Shown piece after piece: positions 1 through 15,915 of a DNA stretch of 64,000 nucleotides (position 1 is its first letter; the number at the start of each line of letters is the position of its first letter). A program made the translations under genes and the position numbers. Under the pieces are notes generated by a model. It ran no database searches. It had not been told where the DNA came from and saw only the letters and a program-made list of their open reading frames with translations. Source of the stretch: Chaetorhynchus papuensis (taxonomy: Eukaryota > Chordata > Aves > Passeriformes > Rhipiduridae); contig VWYX01001272.1 in assembly GCA_013396525.1 (NCBI GenBank), positions 86,968 through 150,967 of the forward strand. Reading direction: 5' to 3'.

Positions 1-84
1 CCACTCCAATACCACTCTTGAGCATGATGTAGGGCATCATGAACAGGTTGAATATGCTGGTGGAGTAAGAGAAAAACTTCACAC
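1..84 (-). CDS. TMEM70: TMEM70 last coding exon, 5' portion (truncated by window edge)
   Basis: On the minus strand an acceptor AG lies at 86-85, preceded by a long pyrimidine tract (TTTTCTTTGTTTCTTTC). The exon begins GT at 84, completing a Gly codon begun by the last base of exon 2. It then reads VKFFSYSTSIFNLFMMPYIM in one open frame to the window edge. The segment is hydrophobic and corresponds to the start of the first transmembrane helix of TMEM70. Confidence 0.88.
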
Positions 85-2516
85 CTACATAAAAGAAAGA
101 AACAAAGAAAATTAAGGTTAACACTTATTAGCAAAATTTTCTCTACAGTTACATATATTCTTCTACCACATAACAATGCCATTACTTGAACTGATGAAGT
201 TACTGAAAACCCTCTTCCCTGTTTTTTTTAAGCTCACACAGAAACTGTTGAAAGCTCAACCCTGTCTCACTGCTACTGTTCTGATTTGTTTGTATGTTCA
301 TGTTGGGTTTATCAAAGCTGGTAGCTGGCTGTTTCTGTGATGAAGTCAGTTATTAGCTGTTATGCACACACATGAATTTTTTACTTCACAGGCAGGAAAA
401 CTGATTTCTAATGAGACTTGACTCCATTCATGGACACATGTAATGGTGCTCATTGAAGATATGGCAGACAGGGAATTTCTCTCTTCATCAACAACTAATG
501 TTGACATTCAGTGTGCATTACAAAGAAATCAGCCTGGTCCCTGGCCATGCATAAACCCTGGGTTACTAAATATTAACAAGTACTCCACACTCATCTTGCA
601 TGTGGTTTGAAAGACAGTAGCCAGTGCTGTGGACCATCCACAGTCCTTAACCCACCGTGAGAACCAGGAGCCCAAGATGCTGTGACAAATAAGTGTGTTA
701 GGACACATTTCAAAAATGTGTATCAGAAAACATCCGGTGGATTTATTTTTCACTAGGTCTTTGTAACATTAACTGGCCAAAGAAAGACTAGAGAAGTCTT
801 ATTACAGATGGAGCATTTCATCATAATACCTGTCTGCCTGGGAAGCATTTCAGGAACACTTCCAAGCACACAGAATGTAAACAGCAGTTACAGCTCATCT
901 TCACTGCTTACTGGATTGGATAAATCACCCCAAGGGCTGCAAGAGAAGCCAAAGAGGGCTGAGGGGTTAGAGAAGGGAACAGAACTCCGTGCAAACTCAA
1001 GCAGAGAAGCAGAAACCAAACACCACCACTACCACCTTTTTTATATGTTTTGCTGTACAGACAATCCAGATTTTGGCAAATTTGGAAAGGAGAACACTCA
1101 CTTTCAATTTCCGTTTTAAAGTTACTAAACACTGTTAAAACAGCAACAACAAAAAAAGGCAATATAAACCACTTCAAGTCACATACCTAACACTGTCTTT
1201 GCCAAATTTCCTTTATAAACTAATCTTCCATGTTCTGGGTGATCATGAGGGGAGGATGTGCTGAGGCTGCGAACAGCCACTCCTTGAAAAGATGTAACCT
1301 GAAAGATGAAAGCAGCACAAGGCTAAGGAACACCAGTACTACACTTTATATCCACCTATCCATCCATATGCACATACACACATATATGTACGTGTACATA
1401 ACCACGCAAAGCTTCTCCTTGCTCTAAACCCACCCCCAGTATTTTAACTAGGGATTAAAGTTAGGTTACACTCCAAAGCATGCCACAAACTCCAACTAAT
1501 ATACTGCCTGACTGTTTTAATAACTTTCCATGTAAATATCCAAAATTAGCATTAAATGTTTTCAACCCCATTACAGAGGATTGACGCAGCAATCTACTCA
1601 CACACAGCTTTGCAGGGAGACATTTACAGCACCAGTGCTCATCATGTCTCTGTTTGATCACAGAATCATAGAATGGCCTGGGTTGAACTGGGCCTTAAAG
1701 ATTATTCAGTTCCAACATCCCTGCTGTGGGTAGGGACACCTTCCACTATACCAGTTTGCTCCAAGCTCCATCCAGGCCAGCCTTAAACACCTTGAGGGTT
1801 GGGGCATCCACAGTTTCTCTAGGAAACCTGTTGCAGGGCCTCACTACCCTCACAGCAAAGAATTTTTGTCCTAATATTTTGGATTCGCTAAATAGCTTCC
1901 TTTAGATTAGCTAAATCTACTCTCAGTTTTAATCCATTCCGCATCGTCCTGCCACTTCGTGCCCCGGTAAAAAGTCCCTTTTCCCTACGCAAATATCCTG
2001 TAGACTCCCTCCAGGTACTGGAAGGGCACAATTAGGTCACCCCGAAGCCGCCTCTTCTTCAGGTAGAACAAACCCAATTCCCTCAATCTTTCATTGTTGG
2101 AGAGGTGCTACCTCCCTCCAGTCACCTTGGTGGCCTCCTCTGCACTCGCTCCAACAGGTCGGTGGGGGCCCTAGGGCTGGACGCAGCACTCCGGGTGGGG
2201 TCTCACCTCCTAAGAGAGGAGGTACGCCCCGGGGAGCACCTCGCTTTCCTCCTCAAAATCCCCTACGGGCAAAACCGCGAATCCCAGCGTCGCCGCCCTT
2301 TCCCCGAGCAGCGGAAACGCTCCTCCCGCTCCCACACACGGACCCCACAGCCCCCACACGCACAACCTGTTGGGGCCTCGCGGCGGCAGCGAGCGGAGCG
2401 GCGCGGTGGCGGCAGGCGGCGTGCGCGGCGCCCCGCAGCCATGCGGAGGCGGAGGCGGGGGCGCGGCGGCAGGCGGCGGGGGCGGCGGCGGCCCGGAGCA
2501 GCAGCAGCGGCAGCAT
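1..2516 (-). CDS. TMEM70: TMEM70, 5' part (exons 1, 2 and start of exon 3; runs off the left edge)
   Basis: Coding exons in gene order are 2514/2516-2367, 1298-1187 and 84-1 (partial), all on the minus strand. Joined, they read without a stop: 50 codons, then 37 codons plus one base, then about 27 codons. Exon 1 gives an Arg/Ala/Leu-rich N-terminus (MLPLLLLRAAAAPAAC...) typical of a mitochondrial presequence. Exon 2 contains HGRLVYKGNLAKTVLG and exon 3 begins VKFFSYSTSIFNLF; both match the TMEM70 family as I recall it. Splice phases (0, then 1) agree with the human junctions at c.210/211 and c.316/317. TMEM70 is an inner mitochondrial membrane protein needed for ATP synthase c-ring assembly and also linked to complex I. 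The exon 3 segment is hydrophobic and starts the first membrane hairpin. The rest of the gene lies outside the window. Identification is by pattern and synteny, without an alignment. Confidence 0.88.
85..1186 (-). other. TMEM70: TMEM70 intron 2
   Basis: This is an AT-rich intron of about 1.1 kb between TMEM70 exons 2 and 3, bounded by GTATGT and a pyrimidine-tract AG. I see no repeat, RNA gene or other coding exon in it. Short open frames here (for example 529-753 and 908-1177) have no family resemblance. Confidence 0.8.
1187..1298 (-). CDS. TMEM70: TMEM70 exon 2
   Basis: The acceptor is CATCTTTCAG ending at 1299. The donor GTATGT starts at 1186. The 112-base exon encodes 37 codons plus one base, starting VTSFQGVAVRSLSTS and ending GRLVYKGNLAKTVL-G. 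The human exon is about 106 bases with the same phases and ends with a similar GRLIYTGN-type motif. This is too short to appear as a stand-alone ORF with a start codon. Confidence 0.87.
1299..2366 (-). other. TMEM70: TMEM70 intron 1, largely occupied by a CR1 copy
   Basis: The intron is about 1.07 kb. The part next to exon 2 (1299-1657) is AT-rich and holds a short CA/TA-rich run near 1366-1400. The part next to exon 1 is a CR1 insertion on the same strand as the gene, then GC-rich island sequence. Confidence 0.75.
1658..2255 (-). mobile_element. CR1 non-LTR retrotransposon, 5'-truncated, antisense to the + strand
   Basis: On the plus strand it begins TCACAGAATCATAGAATGG, the reverse complement of the CR1 3' terminus. 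It continues with recognisable CR1 3' UTR and ORF2-end blocks: ...GGGGCATCCACAGTTTCTCT..., ...CCTCACTACCCTCACAGCAAAG..., and ...CGCAGCACTCCGGGTGGGG. The left end is sharp. The inner (5') end near 2255 is approximate because it merges into the TMEM70 CpG island. It looks like a neoavian E/J-type CR1 and is moderately diverged. Confidence 0.85.
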
Positions 2517-2690
2517 GGCGGGGCCGCGGCCGCACCGGGGACACCACGGGCGGTGCCACTCCGGCAGCGCCGTCGCGCCGCCGCCGCGCCGCACTTCAGT
2601 TCCGCCCGCGGGAAGGGTCCGGCCGGCTCCGCGGCGCCCCCGCCAGGCTGCGGCCCCGTGTCAGCTTCTCCCGGACGCCGCTCAGCCACA
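2256..2690 (-). promoter_or_regulatory. TMEM70: TMEM70 promoter CpG island
   Basis: The block is extremely GC- and CpG-rich and contains TMEM70 exon 1, with (GGC)n and (CAG)n runs around 2450-2515. No TATA box is visible, which fits a dispersed housekeeping promoter. The transcription start should lie to the right of 2516 on the minus strand, probably within 2520-2690. The long proline/arginine-rich open frames on both strands here are compositional artefacts. Confidence 0.7.
2367..2516 (-). CDS. TMEM70: TMEM70 exon 1 with start codon
   Basis: The ATG at 2516-2514 (minus strand) lies in a good context inside a CpG island. Fifty codons follow, rich in Leu, Ala and Arg with few acidic residues, as expected for a mitochondrial targeting sequence. 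I placed the donor at CAACAG|GTTGTG (2366-2365) because it keeps phase 0 with exon 2 and ends in CAG. GTTGTG is a weak donor, so a nearby alternative such as GTGCGT a codon further on is possible. Human exon 1 is longer, about 70 codons. Confidence 0.72.
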
Positions 2691-3312
2691 GAATCCATTC
2701 CATCCTACAATCCATTGGGCTGGAAAGCGCCTCTGAGCCCATCGAATCCAACCTGTGGCCCAACATCACCACGTCAGCTAGACCATGGCACTAACTCCAC
2801 ATCCAGTCTTTCCTTAAACACCCCAGAGATGGTGACTCCACCACCTCTCTGGGCAATCTATTCCAATATTTAATTACCCCTCCTGAGAAGAAACTCCTCC
2901 TGGTGTCCAACCTGAACCTCCCCTGGGGCAGCTTGAGGCCATTGCCTCGTGTCCTCTCGCCAGCTGCCTGAGAGAAGAGGCCGGCCCCATCTATTAAACC
3001 TCCTTACAGGTGGTTGTAGAGAGCCATAATGTCTTCACTGAGCCTTCTCCAGGCTAAACTAGCCCAGCTCCCTCAGCTGCTCCTCATGAGACTCGTGCTC
3101 CAGACCCTTCACCAGCTCCATTACCCTCCTCTGGACAGCCCTCCAGCACCTCGACATCGTGCATTAATTGAGAGGCCCAGAACTGAACACAGGACTCGAG
3201 GTGCTGAGTACAGAGGACGATTCTGGATACAAGCCAGGATGCCACTGGCCTGCCTGGCCACCCAGGCACCCGCTCGCTCATGTTAAGCTGCTGTTGACCG
3301 ACACCCCCGAGC
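2691..3312 (-). mobile_element. CR1 retrotransposon copy lying between the TMEM70 and ELOC promoters
   Basis: On the plus strand it starts CACAGAATCCATTCCATCC (degraded CR1 3' end). It continues through CR1 blocks such as GAGATGGTGACTCCACCACC, CTGAACCTCCCCTGGGGCAG, TTCTCCAGGCTAAACTAGCC and AAGCCAGGATGCCACTGGCC, up to TGTTGACCGACACCCCCGAG. It is a 5'-truncated copy of about 620 bp with its 3' end toward TMEM70. It is an older Y/J-like variant, different from the copy at 1658-2255. Confidence 0.85.
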
Positions 3313-3775
3313 CCTGACATAGCGGGCCTGCAGAGACCCCGGGAACTACGAGCCCCATCATGCACCGCTCCGGGCGAACGGCATGCCGGGAGCCGCACAG
3401 CCAGCGGACGGGGGGGGCCGGAAGCGGCCCGTGACCCGGGCGGAAGCGCTCGGAGGCAGCTGGGCCGACACCGCGGCCCTGCGAGCGGGGCGGAGGGAGC
3501 GGCGCCCACGGGTGAGGGGCGGCCGCGGGAGACAGACCCCGCCGGGGCTGCGAGCGACACCCCGGGGGCGGGGCGCCCCGTCGGGCGGGAGCGAGGAGCC
3601 CCCGCAGCGGGCAGCGGGTCTCGCCCCGCTCCTGGCGGGGGGCGGGGGGGGTGAGGCTGAACGGGGGCCGGGCGGAGGGGCCGGAGCGGCGGCGGGGGCC
3701 GGCGGGGTGCGCGGGGGGCGGTGCCAGGCCGGGGTTCTCCCGCCGAGGTGGTGGCGAAAGGCGCGTTCCCCCCCC
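3313..3775 (+). promoter_or_regulatory. ELOC: ELOC promoter CpG island with ZNF143-like and ETS motifs
   Basis: This is a GC- and CpG-dense block starting directly after the CR1 copy. At 3345-3364 is ACTACGAGCCCCATCATGCA, close to the ZNF143/Staf site (ACTACAAYTCCCAGCATGC type). An inverted partial match, CTCCCGGCATGC on the minus strand, is at 3381-3392. ETS-type sites are at 3418-3424 (CCGGAAG) and 3440-3447 (GCGGAAGC). No TATA box is seen. Factor binding is inferred from motif resemblance only. Confidence 0.65.
3395..3511 (+). other. ELOC: Probable ELOC noncoding exon 1 (5' UTR)
   Basis: A donor-like CACGG|GTGAGG with GT at 3512-3513 lies just downstream of the ETS sites in the CpG island. 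ELOC in other vertebrates has a noncoding first exon spliced to the exon bearing the start codon. The 5' boundary is a guess: the transcription start should lie near 3380-3470. Confidence 0.45.
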
Positions 3776-6700
3776 CAAAACGCTCTCCTTGGGATCCCGG
3801 CGCCGCTGGAAAAGGGGCTCTCTGGAGCAGTGCTTGGTTTGAGCATCGCTCCCAAACTCCTGCCATAAGTGACGTTCGCCCCTTTCCTACGCCAGGCTGT
3901 AGAGAGAGGGGAAAAGTTAAGGCCGAAAAAATTTAGGATGCGCCCCCAGGGGTTGTTTTGCCAAGGTGAGAAGTGCTGGTTCAAGTGATTTGGCTGTAAT
4001 GGTCGGCGAATGTAAGCAAAGCAAAGCAAGAGGTGATACATTTACCTGTAGCAACAGAAATGAGCTTCTGAGTGCCGTGTGTTCCTCAGAGGGAGGTTCT
4101 GCCTTAATACAAGGGAACCTGAGCATTGATAAGTTATTGAAAGCTTCACATTTATGTGTGAAAAAGTGATGGTGCTGCCAGCAGTTTGCTTGGACAGCCA
4201 ATTTGGTTAACTTTTATTAAATATTTCTAAATATGTTTGGTACTGTAGATTGTAAGTTAAGCTTTGAGTTCTGAGGAGACCTAGATAGTCGCAGGCCATT
4301 TGTTTACTTGGCTTTGATGGCTTTTGGAAGCAAACCAGAAAAACAGATAAGCAGGCAGGCGAGGGACCTTTACGATAAGAACCACTTTGTGCACTTATTT
4401 CTGAATAATCCCCTACATGCTCCCAATTTTCTGCTTTTGCTATAATAAGGACCAAAATAATTGTTGGGGGAGAAATAATGTTTTATTAACTGAAGAGTTA
4501 CTTTGAAGAGGAGTAAGTGTTTATTAGTTTTCTTGTAGTACATTGGCCACATCTTTGCACATGTGGCACACACCTTATGCCTTGAGATTAGCGTTTTAAT
4601 GAGTTTGAGTTATGTAAATAAAATGTTTATGTCAGTAAAATTTTTGCTAACGTTTCCACTAGGAGATTTAAGATAATTTTTAGAAACTTTTAGCACTTCA
4701 GCATTTTTTTTTTCCTTGTTGCATCAGAGAAAAACCATTTGAGGTTTATTTTCTTTTTTTTTCTGTACCACAGTGGGTGGTAAACAGATTTAGATAGTTT
4801 CACATAGTCTTAATGTGAAGACTTTTAAGATTGTTAATTGTTTTAATATTATTGTAGTGAGGTAAATGAGTATCACAGTCAAGGATATTCAGCTTCAGGT
4901 GTTTTTACAATTCTTGTGTGTGTTACAAGAAATCCTTATGTCATGAAAGTATGGAGTTTTTCAGATTAATTTAAGGAATTTTGATGTGTTTTGACAAGTT
5001 TCTTAGCACCTAGGAAGGTTCAGGATTTAGTTGTCTTCATTGTGGGGTAGTTTGCATAACAGTAGTTTTTGGTGAATGTCTATAACGAGGGCAGAAATCC
5101 ATGCCCTGTAAAATTTTGCAGTATGCCAGCAGCCTTCTTCCCCCGATGGCAAGAGCTGTCCAGTACAGGGCTTTTATTGTAAGTTTGGAAGAAAACAGTA
5201 ACACTCCCCTGCCTGTGTTTTTGGGGTTTTTTCGTTGAAGATTTCTGGGAAATTACTGGAAAGGAAAGTTTCCTTAGACAGGAAAACAAATCTTAACGAA
5301 GGTCTTTGGTACTCCATGCACGCTATCCTGCCCCATCTTCTGTTTATCTCAACTAACATTCATGTGTAGTATACCTTCCTGTCACATTCCAGTGTGTCCC
5401 AGAAAATTTGAATTTTAGAGCCTGAGAGTATTGGAGTAGTGAATCAAGTGATTTGGAAATCATGCTGTACCAGTTTCTCCTCATGGTTTTTTCTAAATAT
5501 GCTTTGATCCTTACTCACATTAATTATTTTTTGATGCATGCTGAGCAATGAATGCTAAACTTAAGAGCGGTGTTTTTAAACAAGTTATTATACAGGATAG
5601 GGTAGAATTTAGGATTGAACAGCAGGAGGCTGCAGTTGTAACACACAGCAGCCTTTGGTAATTGATGAACTCTTACTGATACATAAATGACACCAAAAAG
5701 TGTCACGTTTGGCTTTTAAACAAACCTAGGAATTGGTAAAGGCCTTTGTATTATTTGCCACATGTTTTCCAGAAATGGATACAAATGTCAGCAGCTGAAG
5801 CATACAAAAGTCGTGTGTGTGTTGTACAGCTAATTATTTGGAAGCCATTTGAATTTCCTTAAACCAGAATCTGAGTTTTTAAAGGGTTTTCCTGTGGGAT
5901 CAAAGAATCTGAATGCTTGAAATGTTTGCATAGATTCGGTTTTCTTGTGCTAATGAGAACAGAGCAGTGGGGTTCTGGAAGCCGTGCAGTGGTTGAGTGT
6001 GTTCAGCTACATTAGTGTATGTCCTTCAAGGCTATTCCACTCATTGGCATACAAGGCATACAAAGAAATGATATTCTGGAAATTCTGGCAGACCTGGGAG
6101 ATGAGCATGCACCTTTGGGAATGAGCTGGGATGGTTGTGGACATGCTTCAGTTTTGTTCTTGCATTTGATGGTCCAGAGAAGCAGGAAAGAGATCAGACT
6201 AAACTTGCTACACCATCCTGTTTCTTCTTAGAGGTGTAAGAAGAAGATGTTAAAGTAGGGAAACAAGAACACTTGCCTTGTGTGGCTTAATTGCCACGGT
6301 TTAAAGGTTTATGATATTTCACTATATTGTACCTGGTATGTGTAAATATTCTGGCAACTTGTGGCAGTTTTCAGTTCCTAATATCTAATGACAATTTTAT
6401 GTTTTGTGCAGCAGGAAGTCCTTTTTAGACTGGTTGGGAAGTTTCTGTGCCAAATACACTGGGTTTAGTTGTATTGTGTCTTGCTCTGATTCAAAAGTGG
6501 TATATCCCTTTTATGTAAACTTTCTCTTAATAAATGCAGTTTTTGCTTTTTTTTAAGGAGGCAAAGCAGGAGAAGAGTAATACCTAATATATGTGGGTTT
6601 TTGAGATTAAAGTCAGGGAGTTGAGCTACCTTCTGGGAAGGCCACATAAGCTTCTTGAAGGGCAAAAGGAATTGTGAATGTACTTCAGCATAAATTAGTG

Positions 6701-9700
6701 GTTCTTTGCAGGAGTCTGAAATAGTCAAGTCAAAAATATATAAAAAGTACACGTTAACAAAACTTGAATTGTTCTCTTCCTGACTGCTGCATTGGTGTAG
6801 TATTGGTGAAGTCAAACAGGCAACTATAAAATGTGGAAAAGTAATTAAAATATAGGTAGTTACCAGGCATGTTCTAAAATCTCAGTCTCTTTCTTCTACT
6901 GTCTTGTCATTTAAGCTGCTTTCATTATATAGAAGGAAAACGTAGTGATATGTTTTGTAATAAACCTTACACTGGAAATACACTGAGAGAAATAATTTCT
7001 TGGAAGACAACAAACGGGGTTGCTTGACTCTTCTTAACCTGTTATTTAAAACCTAAGGCCATGCCACTGTCAATTTAAAAAAAAGTGCAGAAAATTTCCC
7101 TCCATGTTCCTTTTATACTCCCTGTATGCACAAGTGAGATTTTGTGGGAGGTATTTCTGTATCATTTTGATTTATTTTCTGTGTACATTTTTTTCTGGCT
7201 TTGACAATGTTCTGATCTTCATACAATGTCATGGCAGTCTGAACGCTTCCTGATCCAGAAAAGGAACCATTACTGGTTTTTTAGGTTTTTCAGGGTTCCT
7301 GAGTTTCTTGTTTTCGTTTCTCCTCATTTGTTGTATTGGCTCTCTGATTTTTCTGGGCTCTCTGCTGTTAGCTATTATGTCAGGAATAAATCTATACTGC
7401 TGATAGTACTCATGTTTTTTGGGTTTTTTTTTTAATGACACGTTATTGCATCAGAATGGAAACTGAGTGAAACTCAGTGTGTCCCTTGTAACGTGTCAAA
7501 TGCATCATATATTGGAACATATTATGCCATTTTCTTAAAAGTAGGTTGGCTTTTCTGCAACTTTTACTTTTGGCAATAGAATGTTTGCAGTTTTCTATAT
7601 TCAGAACCAAGCTTGGATTCTGGAATAGCACTATAAATTTTATCCCTTTTTGTGTTTACATTCATTTGTTGAACTTAAACTGAGGTGTTTTGTTGGCATC
7701 ATTTTCCCAATGATGTTTGCCCTTTAATTAATTTTTATATTTATCTTCATTCCAGTTTTGCTAAGCTGAATAAGGAAGATTAATTTTTCTTTTATAAACA
7801 GGCTCTTTGGTCATATCAGTAGGTCCTCCTTGTTGTTCTTGTAGTTCAAACTTCTTTTTCTTGAAAACAAGAATTCAGAATTGTGTGTGGTATTCCAGAC
7901 AAACTGTTGCTCGTGTGTAACATTGTCAATATTCCCTGTCTCTATTGCAAAGGAATCCTCAATGTGCATTTGCCTCTTTGTCCCTCACCCTTCTTTTTTC
8001 TTTTGCCCCCACAGAGCTGCATCAGTTTATAGTTGACCACAGAATGACTATACCCCCAAATAACAAGCCCTGACTGCATGAAAGAAGATTGTATTGGTCC
8101 CTCCAAGGAATCTTGCATTTCATATACCTTAATTTCATGTGGCTTGTAGTATGCAGTTTTTCAAGACCGGTCACTTGTCTGTGTTACGCTTTGTTCCGCT
8201 TCTGTTCCAACGCTTTCCACTCCTGTCTCATCCAAATCTGCCTGTGCTTTTCTGGCAGCATTGTTTAAAAAAAATTCAACGTATTTTTTGGAGGAAGTAG
8301 TAGTTATTTTCTAGTCCAGTTGCTCTGTGTTTGCAACACCTTACTGTATTCTTGTAGTCTTGTAGAAAGATTATTTCTCATTTTAAGATTACCTCTCATC
8401 ACATATTTTTAACCCCAGATGATATACTGGGCCCAGATTGCATCTTATTTGAGCTTCCTTTTTTCCAAGGAAAATGACTGATTAATTTTTTAGATATTAG
8501 ATTAGTTCAGCAAGCCCTAAAATTACTAAGGCTTGCTGCATTTTTATCCTATTTTACTGTTTAGTACAATTGAATTCAGACCACTGAGCCTGATAATTTT
8601 TTTCTTCTTTGTTAATTACTATATTTTTTTCCTCTCTAATCATATGATAGCACATTTGATTTCTTAAAATGCTTATTTGTATATTTTTGTGACAGCTAAT
8701 TTTTTTTGTGGAGACTTTTTTTCAGTTCTCCATTTTCAATCTTTCAGTCTATGAACCTCCTGAAGTTATGCTTTTACCTTGCAAGGTCTTAATATATCTT
8801 CATTCCCACTAACTAGCCTTTATTCCTTTGTTTAGTGGCATTATTTGTATTGTAAAGGCATATTTTATCATCACCAACACTTTCAAAGAGTGGTATCCCT
8901 TCTGTGTTGCTTTTTTTTTTTTTCCAAGTATTATTATTTATAAATCATAGGTGGTTTCACTACTCTTTTGGAATGTAGCAAATGGTTTTGTATCTAGAAA
9001 AAGAGGTAGTACAAGTGATCCTCTTCTGCAAAGTGGAAATAATGTGAGATATTTCTTCAGTTCCCGAGCAACAGATACTCTCCAATAAGATGACTGACTT
9101 CCATTTACGAAAATTGTTGAAACAGGGTAAAGATCCCATCAGTTTTGGGCCCTAACTGTTCCAGCACCCAAATGTAATTTCCTTAGATGAGTTCCTGGAA
9201 TTAATGAAGGCATTTAACACTCCATGTTAGGGAATCTGTGTTATAGCATACACAAATTATCTCTCAGAGAACATTCTTCAATGTGCCCTATATTCAGGAA
9301 CTTTTCACCTGCAAGAGTACAGGTTAAGATGTTGCTTATACCAGTGGTAAGGAAAATTTTTTTTAAAGATAATTCTGTAAAGTCAGGATAATTTTCAAAG
9401 AAAGCAGCAATGTAAGTGGAGGATTATTTTTACTCATTTCTCTTCAGCCAACTGAAAGCTACTGGTTATGTGTGTGTAGTTTCATTAGGTGTACATAACA
9501 AAGTGCCTTCTTCTGAAAGCTTCAGGAAACATTTGATGACTATTTGATATTTGTAGCTATGAAAAAAGAGAGATGGAATAAACCAGCATCAAAGTGCTGT
9601 GCAGAAGTGAAGCAATCAGCAATAGCAGAGGTATCTGTAGTACTTCTTCCAAATCTTGCTAACATTTTTTTGCTAAACTTTTACCAGAAACATAGGAGGG

Positions 9701-10773
9701 AGTGAATGTGGGGTGTGGTCTGATCTCGACTGCCCTCAACCCTGAATATCAGCTGGGAGACCACCCAGAATCACTGGTGCTATTTTCCTGAATCTGTGGG
9801 CACACAGCAGTATCATTGATTTGTACTGGGTAATGTTTGCAGAGTGGCTGTTGATATGAAAGGAATTTTAGGATAGCAGGTGGGTGGGTAGAATTTCTCT
9901 TCCAAAGTTTTCCTTTCCACAGCAGAGATGCAGTTTGGGGTAAAGAAATAAAAGTTGTATCTGAACATAGCAGATTTGTTTTGTAAGTGCTTCCATTTTT
10001 CTAACTCTTTAAATTTCCTTTCCATGGAGAAATACACATGCAGCAAGCAGCATTTCAGTTTATAAGCTGTGGAAGCTCCTGGTTAACTTACCATGTGAAT
10101 ACCTGCATTATATGCCTAGTATAATGTAGATTATCTAGGTGATATTGCTGGTGGTACTGGGAACTGTCAATCTTCTGTGAAGGACAGGTTGAAGGCCAGG
10201 TATTTAGTGCATACTGATTAGACTGATCCCTGAGCCTTCTCTGTTGGCCTAAACAACCCCAGTTTCCTCAGCCTGACCTTGAATGACAAGAGCTTCAATC
10301 CCTCGGTCATCTCTGTGACCCTTTGCAGGACTCTGTTCAGGGTGTCATACTGAACCCAGCGCTCCAGGTGTGTCCCAGGAGTGCTGAGTGGAGGGGCAGG
10401 ATCACCTGCCTCAACCTTCTGGCAATGCTCTTAAATAAAGCCCAGGGTTCTGTTGGCCATCCTTGCTGCAAGGGCACACTGCTGGCTCGTGTTCAACTTG
10501 TTCACCAGCACCCCCAGGTCTATTTATGCAAAGCTGCTTTCCAGCAGGTCGGCCTCCCGACAGTACTGGAGGTGTCAAGGTCGTGGGTTTGCATTACCCA
10601 TTGATGAACTTCATAGGTTTCCTGTTTTCAAAACACTGCTCATCAACATTGCATGTTGTGTATCATCATATTCTTTTTGGAAGAGTGTTTATGGTAACAT
10701 AAAGACTAATAGGTAAAGGGGACTTTAAGAATTGTACTGCTGACTCAAAATATCGCCACTTGTGTTTTTTCAG
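3512..10773 (+). other. ELOC: ELOC intron 1
   Basis: The intron is about 7.3 kb. Its first 250 bases are still CpG island; the remainder is AT-rich with many T-tracts. The only repeat I recognise is the CR1 copy at about 10226-10630. I found no convincing coding exon or RNA gene in 3800-10200. The short open frames there have no family features. Confidence 0.6.
10226..10630 (-). mobile_element. CR1 retrotransposon internal fragment, antisense
   Basis: The plus strand reads CR1 in reverse complement: CTAAACAACCCCAGTTTCCT, CTCCAGGTGTGTCCCAGGAG, CTGCAAGGGCACACTGCTGG, CACCAGCACCCCCAGGTC, and ends near TGATGAACTTCATAGGTTTCCTG. The characteristic CR1 3' terminus is missing on the left, so this is a fragment truncated or decayed at both ends. 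Overlapping plus-strand open frames at 10323-10716 are noncoding shadows of the repeat. Confidence 0.82.
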
Positions 10774-10830
10774 ACGCTCCTATTGCAAAATCTTCAGTTG
10801 AAAAGAAACAATTTTTTTTATAAGAAGAGA

Positions 10831-10834
<4 letters not shown>
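10774..10834 (+). CDS. ELOC: ELOC exon 2: 5' UTR plus start codon and one base
   Basis: The acceptor TGTGTTTTTTCAG ends at 10773. The exon ends AGAGAATGG followed by donor GTAAGT at 10835. The ATG at 10831-10833 plus G at 10834 joins AT at 12302-12303 to give Met-Asp, the known N-terminus of Elongin C. Only four of the 61 bases are coding; the rest is 5' UTR. Confidence 0.9.
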
Positions 10835-15666
<4,832 letters not shown>

Positions 15667-15915
15667 ATAAAATAAATTATAATAAAAAATGTAAAACTTT
15701 TTTCAGTATTTAATACATGTAGTTCAGTTAGTAACTTTTTTCAGATAGCATGTTGCGTGTGTGCTGTTGAGAACTGTAAAGTTCACTGCAGAGGCAATTG
15801 CCTTCAATTCTTTTGCATATAGCAATCATTCAGTTGGAGTTTGTTTTACTGCTTACACAAATAAGGAACTTTTCACAAACTGAGACAAATAAACAAATAT
15901 GCCAATTAGTAGATG
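15667..15915 (+). other. ELOC: ELOC 3' UTR and candidate poly(A) signal
   Basis: Overlapping AATAAA hexamers directly after the stop (15666-15676, 15681) are probably too close to be the main site. AATAAA at 15888-15893, followed by GT-rich GGTGTGGTAG about 45 bases on, is a better candidate for short transcripts. Longer 3' ends cannot be excluded. Confidence 0.45.

Noticed and set aside
2105..3868. Many long open frames on both strands rich in Pro, Arg, Ala and Gly
   Set aside because: They arise from CpG-island composition and CR1 sequence. Only the 50-codon minus-strand TMEM70 exon 1 fits a known protein and splice phase.
10323..10716. Overlapping plus-strand open frames
   Set aside because: They are antisense readings of a CR1 fragment.
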